Below are positions 8,802-17,667 of a stretch of 64,000 nucleotides of DNA, piece by piece. The translations under genes and the position numbers were made by a program. Position 1 is the stretch's first letter; the number at the start of each line of letters is the position of its first letter. Where the stretch lies: positions 151,042-215,041 of the forward strand of contig NZ_JAGINP010000015.1 of NCBI RefSeq assembly GCF_017876155.1. The letters are read 5' to 3'. The notes under the pieces were generated by a model. The model was given only the letters and a program-made list of their open reading frames with translations, had not been told where the DNA came from and did no database searches. Source of the stretch: Azospirillum rugosum (GTDB lineage: Bacteria; Pseudomonadota; Alphaproteobacteria; Azospirillales; Azospirillaceae).

Positions 8802-9206
8802 ATGCTCCACCGTTCCCTGGGCGCCGCCGTCGCCGCGCTTGCCCTGCTGTCGGCCCCGGCCATGGCCCAGAACATCCCCAACGGTCTGGTCGGCACCAAC
8901 GTGACCAATTCCATGAACATGGCCGCCGGCATCGGCAACACCGCCAAGCAGAAGACCACGAGCCTGCAGGCGTCGCCGTTCGGGTCGCTGGTCAACACCA
9001 ATGTGGCCAACTCCACCAACGTCGCCGCCGGCATCGGCAACACCGCCAAGCAGAAGACCACCGGCATCCAAAGCAATGGCGTCCATGTCGGGCTGAACTT
9101 CACGGGCCGCGGGCCCCTGGTCAGCACCGACGTGAGCACCGCCGCCAACGTCGCCGCCGGCATCGGCAACACCGCCAAGCAGCGGAGCCTCGGCGTCCAG
9201 CGCTGA
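8802..9206 (+). CDS. Small exported AAGIGNTAKQ-repeat protein, divergent paralogue
   Basis: A 134-residue protein. ATG 8802 is preferred over the upstream in-frame ATG because a near-ideal ribosome binding site (aaggaggtttcgc) precedes it and a signal peptide follows (residues 1-21, ending in APAMA). Three units carry the core NxAAGIGNTAKQ almost unchanged (MNMAAGIGNTAKQ, TNVAAGIGNTAKQ, ANVAAGIGNTAKQ), with longer linkers such as TGRGPLVSTDV. It belongs to the same family as the duplicated gene on either side but is clearly diverged. It sits inside the segment bounded by the inverted repeats. Confidence 0.85.
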   Translation: MLHRSLGAAVAALALLSAPAMAQNIPNGLVGTNVTNSMNMAAGIGNTAKQKTTSLQASPFGSLVNTNVANSTNVAAGIGNTAKQKTTGIQSNGVHVGLNFTGRGPLVSTDVSTAANVAAGIGNTAKQRSLGVQR

Positions 9207-9291
9207 CCTCCCGGCAGATGGCCGACCGGTCCCGGGCCAAGGGGCCGGTCGCCGCGCTAGTCTTGTTCCTATCCCGAACCAGGAGGCGTCC

Positions 9292-9660
9292 ATGCCCAGG
9301 ATTGCCGCTCTCCTTCCCGTCGTCGCCGCTGTGCTGCTGCTGTCGTCCGGCGCCCATGCCGAAAGCCTGAGCTGCCAGACGGTCAACGGCCAGACCATGT
9401 GCATGCGCGGCTCAGGGTCGCTGAGCTGCCAGACGGTGAACGGCCAGACCATCTGCCAGCAAGGGTCCGGCTCCCTGACCTGCCAGACCGTCAACAAGCG
9501 CACCGTCTGCTCGTCCGACCCCAAGGCCGTTCCGGGACCGGAGGCGATGCCCCAACTTCCGCCCGATCTGAAGGGCAGCCTCGATCAGGACGTCACCGTG
9601 GAGCAGGACGGCGGCAAGCTCCGCGTCCGCGCCGGAGGCGTCGACGTGCGCATCGAATAG
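9292..9660 (+). CDS. Exported protein with three SCQTVNGQTxC repeats
   Basis: A 122-residue protein with a strong ribosome binding site (aggaggcgtcc) and a signal peptide ending in AHA (residues 1-23). Three near-identical units follow directly: SLSCQTVNGQTMC, SLSCQTVNGQTIC and SLTCQTVNKRTVC, spaced by Gly/Ser linkers. Each unit has two cysteines eight residues apart, which suggests one disulfide hairpin per unit. The C-terminal ~45 residues (DLKGSLDQDVTVEQDGGKL...) look like a small beta domain. No known family was recognised. It is inside the segment that could invert between the duplicated arms. Confidence 0.8.
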   Translation: MPRIAALLPVVAAVLLLSSGAHAESLSCQTVNGQTMCMRGSGSLSCQTVNGQTICQQGSGSLTCQTVNKRTVCSSDPKAVPGPEAMPQLPPDLKGSLDQDVTVEQDGGKLRVRAGGVDVRIE

Positions 9661-9845
9661 GTCACGGGCGGGGAATCCGGTTTTCAAGCGCCGGCTTCCA
9701 CCGACCTGTCCGGGGATGAAGAATGCTCAAGCGTGGCTTCGCCAGGGAAACTGGCGGAGCCATAAGGCTTTTGGGGCATCCTGTCCGGTCGGGCCGCGGC
9801 CGTTTTCCGCACAACTTCTCCGCACAAGCTTCCCGCACGCGGCAA

Positions 9846-9874
9846 CCCCCGGCCGGAGGGTGTCCGGCCGGGGG
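9846..9874 (-). terminator. Hairpin terminator after copy B
   Basis: A 12-bp stem (cccccggccgga / tccggccggggg) with a 5-base loop lies ~40 bp beyond the stop codon of the minus-strand copy. It matches 8610-8637. Confidence 0.6.
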
Positions 9875-9914
9875 GTCTGGAAGATGGATGGGGATGAGGG
9901 GGCCGGGGGCCGTC

Positions 9915-10277
9915 TTACTTCTGGATGCCGAAGGCGTTCTGCTTGGCGAAGTTGCCGACGCCGGCGGCCAGGTTGTTGGCGTCGAACATGTTCGGCCCGC
10001 CGACCGGCGCGCCCAGCGGGCCGACCCGCGGCGTCTTCTGCAGCACCGTGCCGTTCTGCACCGCCAGGTTGCCGACGCCCGCCGCCGTGTTGCCCATCGT
10101 CACCACGTTCGGCCCGCCGAGGAACCCGCCGCCCTTCTGCATCGTGAAGGCGTTCTGCTTGGCCACGTTGCCGATCCCGGCCGCCGTGTTGTTCAGGCTG
10201 GTGATGTTCTGCGCCATGGCCGGCGCCGACAGCAGGGCGAGCGTGGCGAAACCGGCGAGCAGCGAGGTGCGGATCAT
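9915..10277 (-). CDS. Small exported AAGxGNxAxQ-repeat protein, copy B
   Basis: A 120-residue protein almost identical to copy A at 8208-8570, transcribed towards it. ATG 10277 is chosen because the signal peptide (MIRTSLLAGFATLALLSAPAMA) starts there and an AGGAGA ribosome binding site precedes it; the upstream open frame is only the duplicated leader. Differences from copy A are K for R in the first linker and F for Y near the C-terminus. Both copies keep intact regulatory DNA, so both may be expressed. Confidence 0.85.
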   Translation of the reverse strand: MIRTSLLAGFATLALLSAPAMAQNITSLNNTAAGIGNVAKQNAFTMQKGGGFLGGPNVVTMGNTAAGVGNLAVQNGTVLQKTPRVGPLGAPVGGPNMFDANNLAAGVGNFAKQNAFGIQK

Positions 10278-10393
10278 GGTGGTCTCCTGGGGCTGGGTGG
10301 GGGCTTTGGGGGGCCGGGGCTCTCCGCCGCGGCGTTCGTCGATGACCAAACCCTACCCAAACCCCGCCACACCGGCTGTGAACCGCCCCACAC

Positions 10394-10828
10394 CAGCCCG
10401 CGCTTTCCAAACAGCCCGGTCACGAAACCGGCGTCATCCGACCCAACGCCATCAGGACCGATGCGGGATCAGGTCCGCGGGACGGGCCAGGGAAAAGATG
10501 CCGTCCACGAACTCGAAGCGGTCGCGGTGGCCGACATAGCCATGTGACCATCAAGTCGAAATGGCAGGGAGCAGGTAGAACCGAGATTGATTGCCCACCC
10601 ACCAGTCAGCTAGCTTCTTCTCCGAAGACGCTCGACCGGGCACCTGGTATCCACACCGCGATACAGTTTCAATGACAAACGCGTCCGTCATGCCGCTCAC
10701 CGTTACGGGCCGTCTCGCCATCTCCGCACCGAGCGCCGCCCCTCCAGCCATGCGGTCGACAGGGGTGTAAGCCAAGCCCCGCCGCCACGGTGTGGCCGCC
10801 ACGCCAGAAATCGACGCAAAAACATCGG
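10394..10828. other. Intergenic stretch without a clear gene
   Basis: About 435 bp between the right arm of the inverted repeat and the next membrane-protein gene. On the minus strand, 10452-10553 reads as a GC3-rich open fragment (SHGYVGHRDRFEFVDGIFSL...) blocked upstream by a stop; it may be a gene remnant. Another short minus-strand frame (10551-10835) has no recognisable product. No promoter can be named with confidence. Confidence 0.4.
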
Positions 10829-13537
10829 ATGTCAATATTGCGAATTCCTAAGATATACACCGCTCTGTCGATTGCATTCATTCCGGCAATACTGATAATT
10901 CTTGATGTCTTTGGCCCATTTCTGACAAACCCTCTGTACCTGTACAGCGGTCTCGGCATTGGTGTCGGCTCAGCGCTGCTGCCCGGATTGCCCACGATCG
11001 ACCCGAACGTCGGCACGACGTCGCTTTCGCTGGGCGCGCGAGCCGCGTTCGACGTGCTGTCCGGCCGCCTGCCGCTTTGGAATCACTTCGAGGGGCTGGG
11101 GGCGCCGCTGCTGGGTGAAATGCAGTCGGCCGCCCTTTTTCCGCCGACGTGGCTGCTGGCCTTGCCGCACGGGCAGGTGATCGAGCACGCGTTGCTGCAG
11201 GCGTTGGCCGGAACCGGCACCTACCTGTTCCTGCGGGCGTTCGGCCTGCGCAGGGGGGCCGCTCTGGCCGCCGCCCTTCTGTTCGAGGTGAACGGCGTTT
11301 TCGCGTGGCTGCGCAACGCGGTCTTCAATCCGGTGGCGTTCCTGCCCTGGCTGTTCCTCACCATCGAATCCCTGCGGGCCGCCGCCATCGCCGAGGCCCC
11401 CCTGTCCGGGCGCCTGCCGCCGGTCTGCCTGGGCGCCGCCATGGCCGCCATGGCGCTGTATGCCGGCTTTCCGGAACAGGTGTATCTCTACGCGATCCTG
11501 CTGATCGGCTGGGTGGTGTTCCGCAGCGCCGGCATGGACGCCCGGCAGATCCGGCGCTTCGTCCTGGACCTGCTGCTGACGGCCCTTCTGGCGGCCGCCC
11601 TCAGCGCACCGCTTCTTCTGGCTTTTGCCGAATTCCTGACCGAAGCCGCCTTGTCGGGACACAGCGAGCACGGCTTCTACGGAGTCTGGCTCCCCTCCGC
11701 CGCGCTTCTGCACTATGTGATGCCGTACGTCTACGGGCCGATTTTCGACTCTCCGGTCCCCGTCATCAGGTCCGTGTGGTCGGCCATCGGCGGATACATC
11801 GGCTTCATGCCGGTGGTCCTGGCTTTCGCCGGGGTGTTCCTGGCCGACCGGCGGCCGGTGAAGGTGCTGCTGGTGGCGTGGATCGTCATCGCCGTCGGGG
11901 TAAGCCACGGCTTGCCGGGGGTCTACCAGGCCTTCATGGCCTTGCCCCTGGCGAGGATCGCCGCGTCGTTCCGCTACCTGAATCCGAGTTGGATTTTCTG
12001 CTTCGCCGTCCTCGCCGCCTTGTTCCTCGACCGGGTTCCGGATCTGCCGCGGCCGGTCTTGAGGCGGGTCATGGCCGGGGCGGTCGCCGCCGCCCTGCTG
12101 TCGGTCGCCCTGGCCGCGGTGCCGGCCTTTCCGGCGATCGGCGATCTCTGGAAGATCGCGACCGACGTGCAGGCGGGTTTCCTCATCGGCGCGTTCGTCG
12201 CCGTGGCGCTGCTCTCCGGCGCAACCTTGTGGGCCTCGCGCCGTGCGGAGACGGGACGGGTCGCCATCCTGCTCTCGGCGCTTCTCATAGGGGAGGCGAC
12301 GGCGTGGTTCCTGGTTCCCTATCTGTCTTACCCGCGCACGGGCACGCTCGACGCTGACGCCGTTGCCTTCCTGAAGGCGAACATCGGCTTCCAACGGGTC
12401 GCCGAGACGGCCGGGCACCGCCTGGGGCCGAATTACGGAAGCCTTTTCGGCATCGCGACGCTTCATTACGACGATCTTCCGGCGCCGCAGCGCACGGCCG
12501 ACCACATCCGGAATCACCTGGACCCTTATGCCAACCCGACGGTCTTCCAGCCCTGGTTCCCCTATCTGGAACCGGAGCAGCGCGCCGACCGGGAGACGCT
12601 GTTCCGCGAACGCCTTCCCCGCTACGCCCAGGCCGGCGTGAAGTACGTGCTCGGCGGGCCAGACATCGGCGCCGAAACGGCCGTCCGCCTGGAACCGCAG
12701 GGGCACACGCCCCACGCCGTCGCGGCGGGCGAGTGGGTCGAGATGACCGGCCGCCTGCCGTCCGGACGCGCCATGGACGTGTCGGAGGTCTCCCTGCTGG
12801 TCGCGACCTACGGCAACACGGCGGACGGTTGGGCGAAGGTGACGCTCTGCGTGCACGGCGACTGCGCCGACGGGGTGTCGGACATCGGCCAGGCGCAGGA
12901 CAACAGCCCGCTGACCGTCGGGCTGTCCCGCCCGGTGCGCATCGCCGCCGGCCAGGACTACACCGTGCGCTTCGAAAAGCTGGACGGCGAACGGCCCCTG
13001 GCGCTGTGGATCCGGCCGAAGGCCGACGCCACGCCCTTTTCGGCCGCCGGGCCGGGCGGCCCCCTCAAGGACGGCTACGCGCCGGAGGTGCGGTTCACCA
13101 CCCACACCGGCCTGACGCCCGTCCATCGAAGCCCGACCATGGTCGTCTACGAGATTCCGGGGGTACGGGATTACGTCTCGGCCGAAGGCTGCACGCTGAC
13201 CCCAGTGACGCGGGATCGCGTCGACACCGTTTGCACGCGCCCATCCACGCTGGTCCGCCTGGAGGTGCACATGCACGGCTGGCGGGCGACCGTCAACGGG
13301 ACGCCCGTGCCGATCGGATTGTCCGACGACACGTTCCAGACCATTGAACTGCCGGCGGGGGCCGCGCGGGTGGACTTCACCTACGCGCCGACGGGAATGA
13401 ACGCCGCTCTCGCCGCGGCGGCGGCCGCCCTGCTTCTGATCCTCGCCGTCCTGGCCCGCAGCCTCGGCGCCCGTCTTGCCGCAGCGATCCGGGGACGGCC
13501 GGAGCGGGCGGCCGCGCCGGGCGGGGCGACGCGGTGA
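10829..13537 (+). CDS. Large polytopic membrane protein (YfhO-like, GT-C fold)
   Basis: A 902-residue inner-membrane protein. ATG 10829 is preferred over a longer frame because the hydrophobic N-terminus starts just after it. It has about a dozen hydrophobic segments in residues 15-510 (IALSIAF..., AALAAALLFEVNG, LLLTALLAAALSAPLLL), then a large soluble C-terminal domain (~520-865) with beta-rich sequence, a final membrane segment (~870-890) and a basic tail. This plan resembles YfhO-family membrane proteins that use lipid-linked sugars. The paralogue at 18868-21090 shares it. The first ~100 bp are unusually A/T-rich for this window. The exact reaction is unknown. Confidence 0.72.
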   Translation: MSILRIPKIYTALSIAFIPAILIILDVFGPFLTNPLYLYSGLGIGVGSALLPGLPTIDPNVGTTSLSLGARAAFDVLSGRLPLWNHFEGLGAPLLGEMQSAALFPPTWLLALPHGQVIEHALLQALAGTGTYLFLRAFGLRRGAALAAALLFEVNGVFAWLRNAVFNPVAFLPWLFLTIESLRAAAIAEAPLSGRLPPVCLGAAMAAMALYAGFPEQVYLYAILLIGWVVFRSAGMDARQIRRFVLDLLLTALLAAALSAPLLLAFAEFLTEAALSGHSEHGFYGVWLPSAALLHYVMPYVYGPIFDSPVPVIRSVWSAIGGYIGFMPVVLAFAGVFLADRRPVKVLLVAWIVIAVGVSHGLPGVYQAFMALPLARIAASFRYLNPSWIFCFAVLAALFLDRVPDLPRPVLRRVMAGAVAAALLSVALAAVPAFPAIGDLWKIATDVQAGFLIGAFVAVALLSGATLWASRRAETGRVAILLSALLIGEATAWFLVPYLSYPRTGTLDADAVAFLKANIGFQRVAETAGHRLGPNYGSLFGIATLHYDDLPAPQRTADHIRNHLDPYANPTVFQPWFPYLEPEQRADRETLFRERLPRYAQAGVKYVLGGPDIGAETAVRLEPQGHTPHAVAAGEWVEMTGRLPSGRAMDVSEVSLLVATYGNTADGWAKVTLCVHGDCADGVSDIGQAQDNSPLTVGLSRPVRIAAGQDYTVRFEKLDGERPLALWIRPKADATPFSAAGPGGPLKDGYAPEVRFTTHTGLTPVHRSPTMVVYEIPGVRDYVSAEGCTLTPVTRDRVDTVCTRPSTLVRLEVHMHGWRATVNGTPVPIGLSDDTFQTIELPAGAARVDFTYAPTGMNAALAAAAAALLLILAVLARSLGARLAAAIRGRPERAAAPGGATR

Positions 13538-13546
13538 GCGGATGCG

Positions 13547-15430
13547 CTATTTCGCCGTCCCGGACGCGGCTTCCCCACCCGGATCCCGCGGGGGCGGCGC
13601 CAGGAACCGCTCCATCGGCAGCTGGATCACGTCGGCCTGCGGCGAGCCCGGCGCCGGCAGGCCGGGCACGATCTGGACATGGGCGTAGCGGTTGAAGAGC
13701 TGGTTGAAGGCGGCGTCGCCCATCTCCGGGAAGTAGGGCCGGAAGAAGCCCAGCGCGGGCGCGATCTGGACATGCTGGAGCGACCGGTAGCCCAACCCCT
13801 GCATCAGCGCCCCCGGCAGCATGCCGCCGCGCAGGACCCAGCCCTGGGGGTGGGCGGCGGCGCTCTCGGCGAAGGCCGCGGTCACCGGCGTGGCCGGCCG
13901 GTGGAAGATCGGCCAGGCGGACTGGATCGGGTTGAAGCCGCCGAAGCCGACCGCGTTGACGGCCAGGGCGCAGAGGATCAGGGCGAAGCCGCCCTGCGCC
14001 GCGGGCAGCATCCCGCGCGCGCCCAGCCAGACCACGACGGCGAGCGGCGGCAGGATGGCGAGGTCGGTGAGGTTGTTCGCCAGCCGGCCCGCGAGGTTGT
14101 CCAGGCCGCCGTTCGCCGCCGCCCAGGCCAGCCCCACGGTCAGCGCCGCGACGGCGAAGCGCCCCCAGGACAGCCGCACCGCTGCGGCCCGCAGCAGCAC
14201 GAGCGCGAGGACGAGCAGAAGCAGGCCCGCGGCGAAGACCATGCGGTTGCCCGGCACCTTGTCCCACAGCAGGACACGCCCCCAGCCGCTCGGGACCGGG
14301 GCCAGCATCCAGACCGACATCAGCGCGAAGGCGGCCAGCGGCAGGGCAAGCTGGCGCAGCAGCGCCGTGCGCGCAGGCCCGCCCTGGCGCAGGACCGTCC
14401 CGAGCCGGCCATAGTCGAGGAACACCAGCGCCAGCAGCAGAAGGTAACTTCCCCCCGTCGCCACCTCGCAGATGTTCAGGCCGAGCAGATCCCGGTAGTC
14501 GTCCGTGCTGACCAGGAACGGAAGGAACTGGGCGAGGTAGAGCGGCAGCGGCACGCCGCCGCCGCCCAGCGAGCGCGAGCCGGGATAGACCGTCGCCGCC
14601 ATGGCCCGGATCGGCTCATGCAGGTAGAGCCCGGTCAGCCCGATGCCGACCGCGGCCCCGAGCAGGCAGGGCAGAAGCCTGCGCGGGCGCAGGGCGTCGG
14701 GCCGGAAGGCGAGCAGCAGCGCCCCGCCGGCGAAGGCCAGCGGAATGACGACGGGGGGATACAGGTGGCTGAGCAGCCAGAAGGCCGTCACATAGGCCAT
14801 CAGCGCCGCGTGCAGATGCCAGGGCAGCCGGGCGAGGGCGGCCAGAAGCAGCCAGGGGAAGATCGCCAGGAGCGGCCCCGTCGTCGTCCACCAGAACTGG
14901 GCGTAGCTGGTGAAGAACAGCGCGCAGGACGCCGCCGCCGACCAGGCCCGGCCGAAGCCGAAGGCGACGAACAGGCGATGGTAGCCGGCCAGGAACAGGA
15001 CGATGAAGACGGCGTGCGAGAAGGAGAAGGCCCAGGCCGGGTCGACCGCGAAGAAGGGCCAGAACTGCGGCTTGAACGCCAGCCCCCAGTCGAGCAGCGG
15101 CAGGGCGTTGAAGTTGCGCAGGTCCTCGGCGTAGGGAGACAGCGCGTTGAAACGTCCGAAGCCGTTGTTGACCGCGATCTGGACGAAGGGCGTCCACACC
15201 GCCCATTCGTCGGACCGGATCGGCTTCGGCGTGCCGGCCACCAGCCCCTCGCCCGGCGCCCCGATCCCGCCGAGCGCCACCCCGTAGGACGACGGGGTCC
15301 AGCCGAGCGCCGTGTAGACCAGGCCGGCCAGGACGACGGCCAGGACGAAGACGTCCGGCCAGGACCGGCTCCGCTCCCGGCCGGGGAAAGCCACCGCAAC
15401 CGTTGCAAGAATTCGGGACAGGCGTTCCAT
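13547..15430 (-). CDS. Polytopic membrane protein of glycan metabolism, unknown function
   Basis: A 627-residue integral membrane protein with ~12-13 hydrophobic segments, for example VFVLAVVLAGLVYTALGW near the N-terminus. A soluble loop after the first segment holds acidic and aromatic residues (RSDEWAVWTPF). This pattern is typical of GT-C-type glycosyltransferases, where an acidic residue in the first periplasmic loop is catalytic. The C-terminal ~110 residues are soluble. It converges on the preceding gene, with 9 bp between the stop codons. Context suggests surface polysaccharide or glycolipid assembly; acceptor and donor are not known. Confidence 0.65.
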   Translation of the reverse strand: MERLSRILATVAVAFPGRERSRSWPDVFVLAVVLAGLVYTALGWTPSSYGVALGGIGAPGEGLVAGTPKPIRSDEWAVWTPFVQIAVNNGFGRFNALSPYAEDLRNFNALPLLDWGLAFKPQFWPFFAVDPAWAFSFSHAVFIVLFLAGYHRLFVAFGFGRAWSAAASCALFFTSYAQFWWTTTGPLLAIFPWLLLAALARLPWHLHAALMAYVTAFWLLSHLYPPVVIPLAFAGGALLLAFRPDALRPRRLLPCLLGAAVGIGLTGLYLHEPIRAMAATVYPGSRSLGGGGVPLPLYLAQFLPFLVSTDDYRDLLGLNICEVATGGSYLLLLALVFLDYGRLGTVLRQGGPARTALLRQLALPLAAFALMSVWMLAPVPSGWGRVLLWDKVPGNRMVFAAGLLLLVLALVLLRAAAVRLSWGRFAVAALTVGLAWAAANGGLDNLAGRLANNLTDLAILPPLAVVVWLGARGMLPAAQGGFALILCALAVNAVGFGGFNPIQSAWPIFHRPATPVTAAFAESAAAHPQGWVLRGGMLPGALMQGLGYRSLQHVQIAPALGFFRPYFPEMGDAAFNQLFNRYAHVQIVPGLPAPGSPQADVIQLPMERFLAPPPRDPGGEAASGTAK

Positions 15431-15731
15431 GGTCGTATCGGCCGTTTCGATCGGGCTTAAGTCGGTGCGGAGCCTGCTTATCCCAGCGTCACCGTGGCGT
15501 CATGGGGAAAAGTTGTTCACTTCCTCATTCGGGCCCTCATTCCCGCGAACTCTCGGTGCGCATCCGGGCGGCGCTTCGGACGGGCGGGGCGGGCGGGCGA
15601 AGCCGGCGCCCCGGATGCTGTACTTTCCCCTCTTCCCATGCTACAAGGCCGAAAAGGTCTTGGCCGCAGACGCCGGACGGTCTTGGAACGTATAGTTTAG
15701 ATCATTCGATGAAAGATCCTTGGGCTGTACC
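15431..15731. promoter_or_regulatory. Divergent intergenic region with likely promoters
   Basis: A 301-bp gap between divergent genes. It becomes A/T-richer near its right end, where tatagt at 15691-15696 could act as a -10 element for the plus-strand sugar operon; a matching -35 is not clear. A GC-rich inverted stretch lies around 15575-15612. No operator could be identified. Confidence 0.35.
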
Positions 15732-16673
15732 ATGTACTCTCTAATAATTCCGGTCTATAAAAACGAAGGATCAATTCCGGAACTTATTATTGCTATCGAT
15801 GATCTGAATCGGGATCTTGGTCATCAGCTGGAAGCCGTGTTCGTTGTCGACGGCAGCCCGGACAACTCGTACCGTGAGCTGGCGGACCGCCTGGCCAAGG
15901 CGACGTTCCGGTCCACCGTCATCTGCCTTTCCCGCAACTTCGGCTCCTTTGCGGCGATCCGGACCGGCCTGGCCGCGGCGACCGGCCCGCTGTTTGCCGT
16001 CATGGCCGCCGATCTCCAGGAACCGCCGGAGCTCGTGCGGGACATGTTCATCGCCTTGCGCGACGAGGGGATCGACGTCGCGCTGGGCGTTCGGGCCTCA
16101 CGCGGGGATCCCGGGCTCAGCAAGCTGTTCTCGTCCCTGTTCTGGACCGTCTATTGCCGCTTCATCCAGCGCGAGATGCCGCAGGGCGGGGTGGACATGT
16201 TCGGGTGCAACCAGAAGGTTCGGGACTGCCTGCTGGCGCTGGAGGAGTCCAACAGCACCCTGGTCGGGCTGCTGCTCTGGATCGGCTTCAAGCGCCGGGA
16301 GATCCCCTACCATCGCCGCGCACGGGCCGTCGGAAAGAGCGGGTGGACCTTCCGCCGCAAGTTCCGCTACATGACCGACAGCATGTTCGCCTTCTCCAAT
16401 CTGCCGATCATCACGCTGAACGTCGTCGGGTTCCTCGGCGTCGTGGCCTCGATCCTGATCGGAAGCGTCGTCCTTCTGTTCTGGGCGTTCGGCCTGATCG
16501 ACGTCTCCGGCTACACGCCGATCATGCTCAGCATCATGTTCTTCGGCGCTTTGAACATCTTCGGCCTCGGCCTGCTCGGTTCGTACATCTGGCGAACCTT
16601 CGAGAACACCAAGCGCCGGCCGAACTTCATCGAAATGTCACGCGAGCACTTTCTAGGTGGCCCCCCGCAATGA
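15732..16673 (+). CDS. GT2 polyprenyl-phosphate glycosyltransferase (GtrB/ArnC-like)
   Basis: A 313-residue protein. ATG 15732 is chosen because the family begins at MYSLIIPVYKNEGSI. It has a GT-A fold with FVVDGSPDNSY (~37-47) and the metal-site region MAADLQEPPELV (~90-101), and it ends with two membrane segments (~230-255 and ~265-285), the usual plan of DPM1/GtrB/ArnC enzymes. These transfer a sugar from an NDP donor to undecaprenyl phosphate on the cytoplasmic face. It overlaps the next gene by 4 bp (ATGA). With the Fuc3NAc genes and the small flippase downstream, it probably loads an unusual sugar onto the lipid carrier. The first codons are A/T-rich. Confidence 0.88.
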   Translation: MYSLIIPVYKNEGSIPELIIAIDDLNRDLGHQLEAVFVVDGSPDNSYRELADRLAKATFRSTVICLSRNFGSFAAIRTGLAAATGPLFAVMAADLQEPPELVRDMFIALRDEGIDVALGVRASRGDPGLSKLFSSLFWTVYCRFIQREMPQGGVDMFGCNQKVRDCLLALEESNSTLVGLLLWIGFKRREIPYHRRARAVGKSGWTFRRKFRYMTDSMFAFSNLPIITLNVVGFLGVVASILIGSVVLLFWAFGLIDVSGYTPIMLSIMFFGALNIFGLGLLGSYIWRTFENTKRRPNFIEMSREHFLGGPPQ

Positions 16674-17614
16674 GCGTCTTCGTCCATCCCCAGGGCTTGT
16701 GCGAGTCCGAAACCATCGGTGACGGAACCCGGATCTGGGCGTTTGCCCATGTCCTGCCGGGAGCCCGGATCGGCCGCGACTGCAACATCTGCGACCATGT
16801 GTTCATCGAGAACGACGTGGTGGTCGGTGACCGCGTGACGATCAAGTGCGGCGTCCAGCTGTGGGACGGCGTGCGCCTGGAGGACGACGTCTTCGTCGGG
16901 CCCAACGTCACCTTCACCAACGACCCGTTTCCGCGCAGCAAGATCTATCCCGAACGCTTCGCGCAGACGGTCGTCGCGCGCGGCGCCTCGATCGGGGCCA
17001 ACGCCACCATCCTGCCCGGCGTGCGGATCGGCGCCAACGCCATGGTCGGGGCGGGGGCGGTCGTGACGCGGGACGTCCCGGCCAACGCGGTCATCGTCGG
17101 CAACCCCGCGACCATCGTGAACTACGCGAACGCGGTCCACGACACCCCCGCCACCTTCAACACGACCCAGCAGGTCGGGGTGCGGGAGTGCTCGGTGCCC
17201 GGCGTGACCGTGCACACCTTCCCCCTGGTGGGCGACATGCGCGGCAAGCTGACGGTGGGCGAGTTCACCGACCAGGTGCCGTTCGTTCCCAAGCGCTTCT
17301 TCATGGTCTTCGACGTGCCCGGGCGCAACGTCCGCGGCCAGCACGCGCACAAGGTCTGCCACCAGTTCCTGATCTGCACGCACGGGTCCTGCTCGGTCAT
17401 GGTCGACGACGGCACCCGGCGCGAGGAGATCCGGCTCGACTCCCCCAACCTGGCGGTCTACATGCCGCCGATGATCTGGGGCGTGCAGTACAAATATTCG
17501 CCCGACGCCGTCCTGCTGGTGTTCGCGTCCGATCCCTACGATGCGAACGACTATGTCCGGGACTACGACGAGTTCCTGGCCCTCCTCGCCAAGGACCCGC
17601 CGGCGCGTCCCTGA
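16670..17614 (+). CDS. Bifunctional FdtC acetyltransferase - FdtA isomerase (WxcM-type)
   Basis: A 314-residue fusion. Residues ~1-165 are a left-handed beta-helix acetyltransferase with hexapeptide repeats (IGDGTRIWAFAHVLPGARIG, VGDRVTIKCG, IGANATILPGVRIGANAMVG). Residues ~180-310 are an FdtA-type cupin (QHAHKVCHQFLIC, FTDQVPFVPKRFF). FdtA converts dTDP-4-keto-6-deoxyglucose to the 3-keto isomer, FdtB aminates it and FdtC N-acetylates the product, giving dTDP-Fuc3NAc. Both end steps are here in one chain, as in Xanthomonas WxcM. The start overlaps the upstream stop (ATGA), and the aminotransferase follows. RmlA and RmlB elsewhere in the window would supply the precursor. A Qui3NAc product is also possible, since isomerase type decides this. 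Confidence 0.87.
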   Translation: MSVFVHPQGLCESETIGDGTRIWAFAHVLPGARIGRDCNICDHVFIENDVVVGDRVTIKCGVQLWDGVRLEDDVFVGPNVTFTNDPFPRSKIYPERFAQTVVARGASIGANATILPGVRIGANAMVGAGAVVTRDVPANAVIVGNPATIVNYANAVHDTPATFNTTQQVGVRECSVPGVTVHTFPLVGDMRGKLTVGEFTDQVPFVPKRFFMVFDVPGRNVRGQHAHKVCHQFLICTHGSCSVMVDDGTRREEIRLDSPNLAVYMPPMIWGVQYKYSPDAVLLVFASDPYDANDYVRDYDEFLALLAKDPPARP

Positions 17615-17667
17615 CGCCCCTTTCACCCGCCCCGCAAGGACTCCTCACAAGAGGGTTATCGCTCCCG

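Larger units (their letters stand above)
9835..10393 (-). repeat. Inverted duplication, right copy (~559 bp)
   Basis: This is the reverse-complement partner of 8092-8648. It carries the second copy of the exported repeat-protein gene plus its upstream region and terminator. Differences include one missing C before the ribosome binding site, a G/T change in the region 5' to the gene and a slightly longer hairpin loop. High identity outside the coding part suggests a recent duplication or ongoing gene conversion. Confidence 0.93.

Noticed and set aside
8092..10393. Inverted duplicates considered as a composite transposon
   Set aside because: Neither arm encodes a transposase and no target-site duplication is seen at the outer ends.
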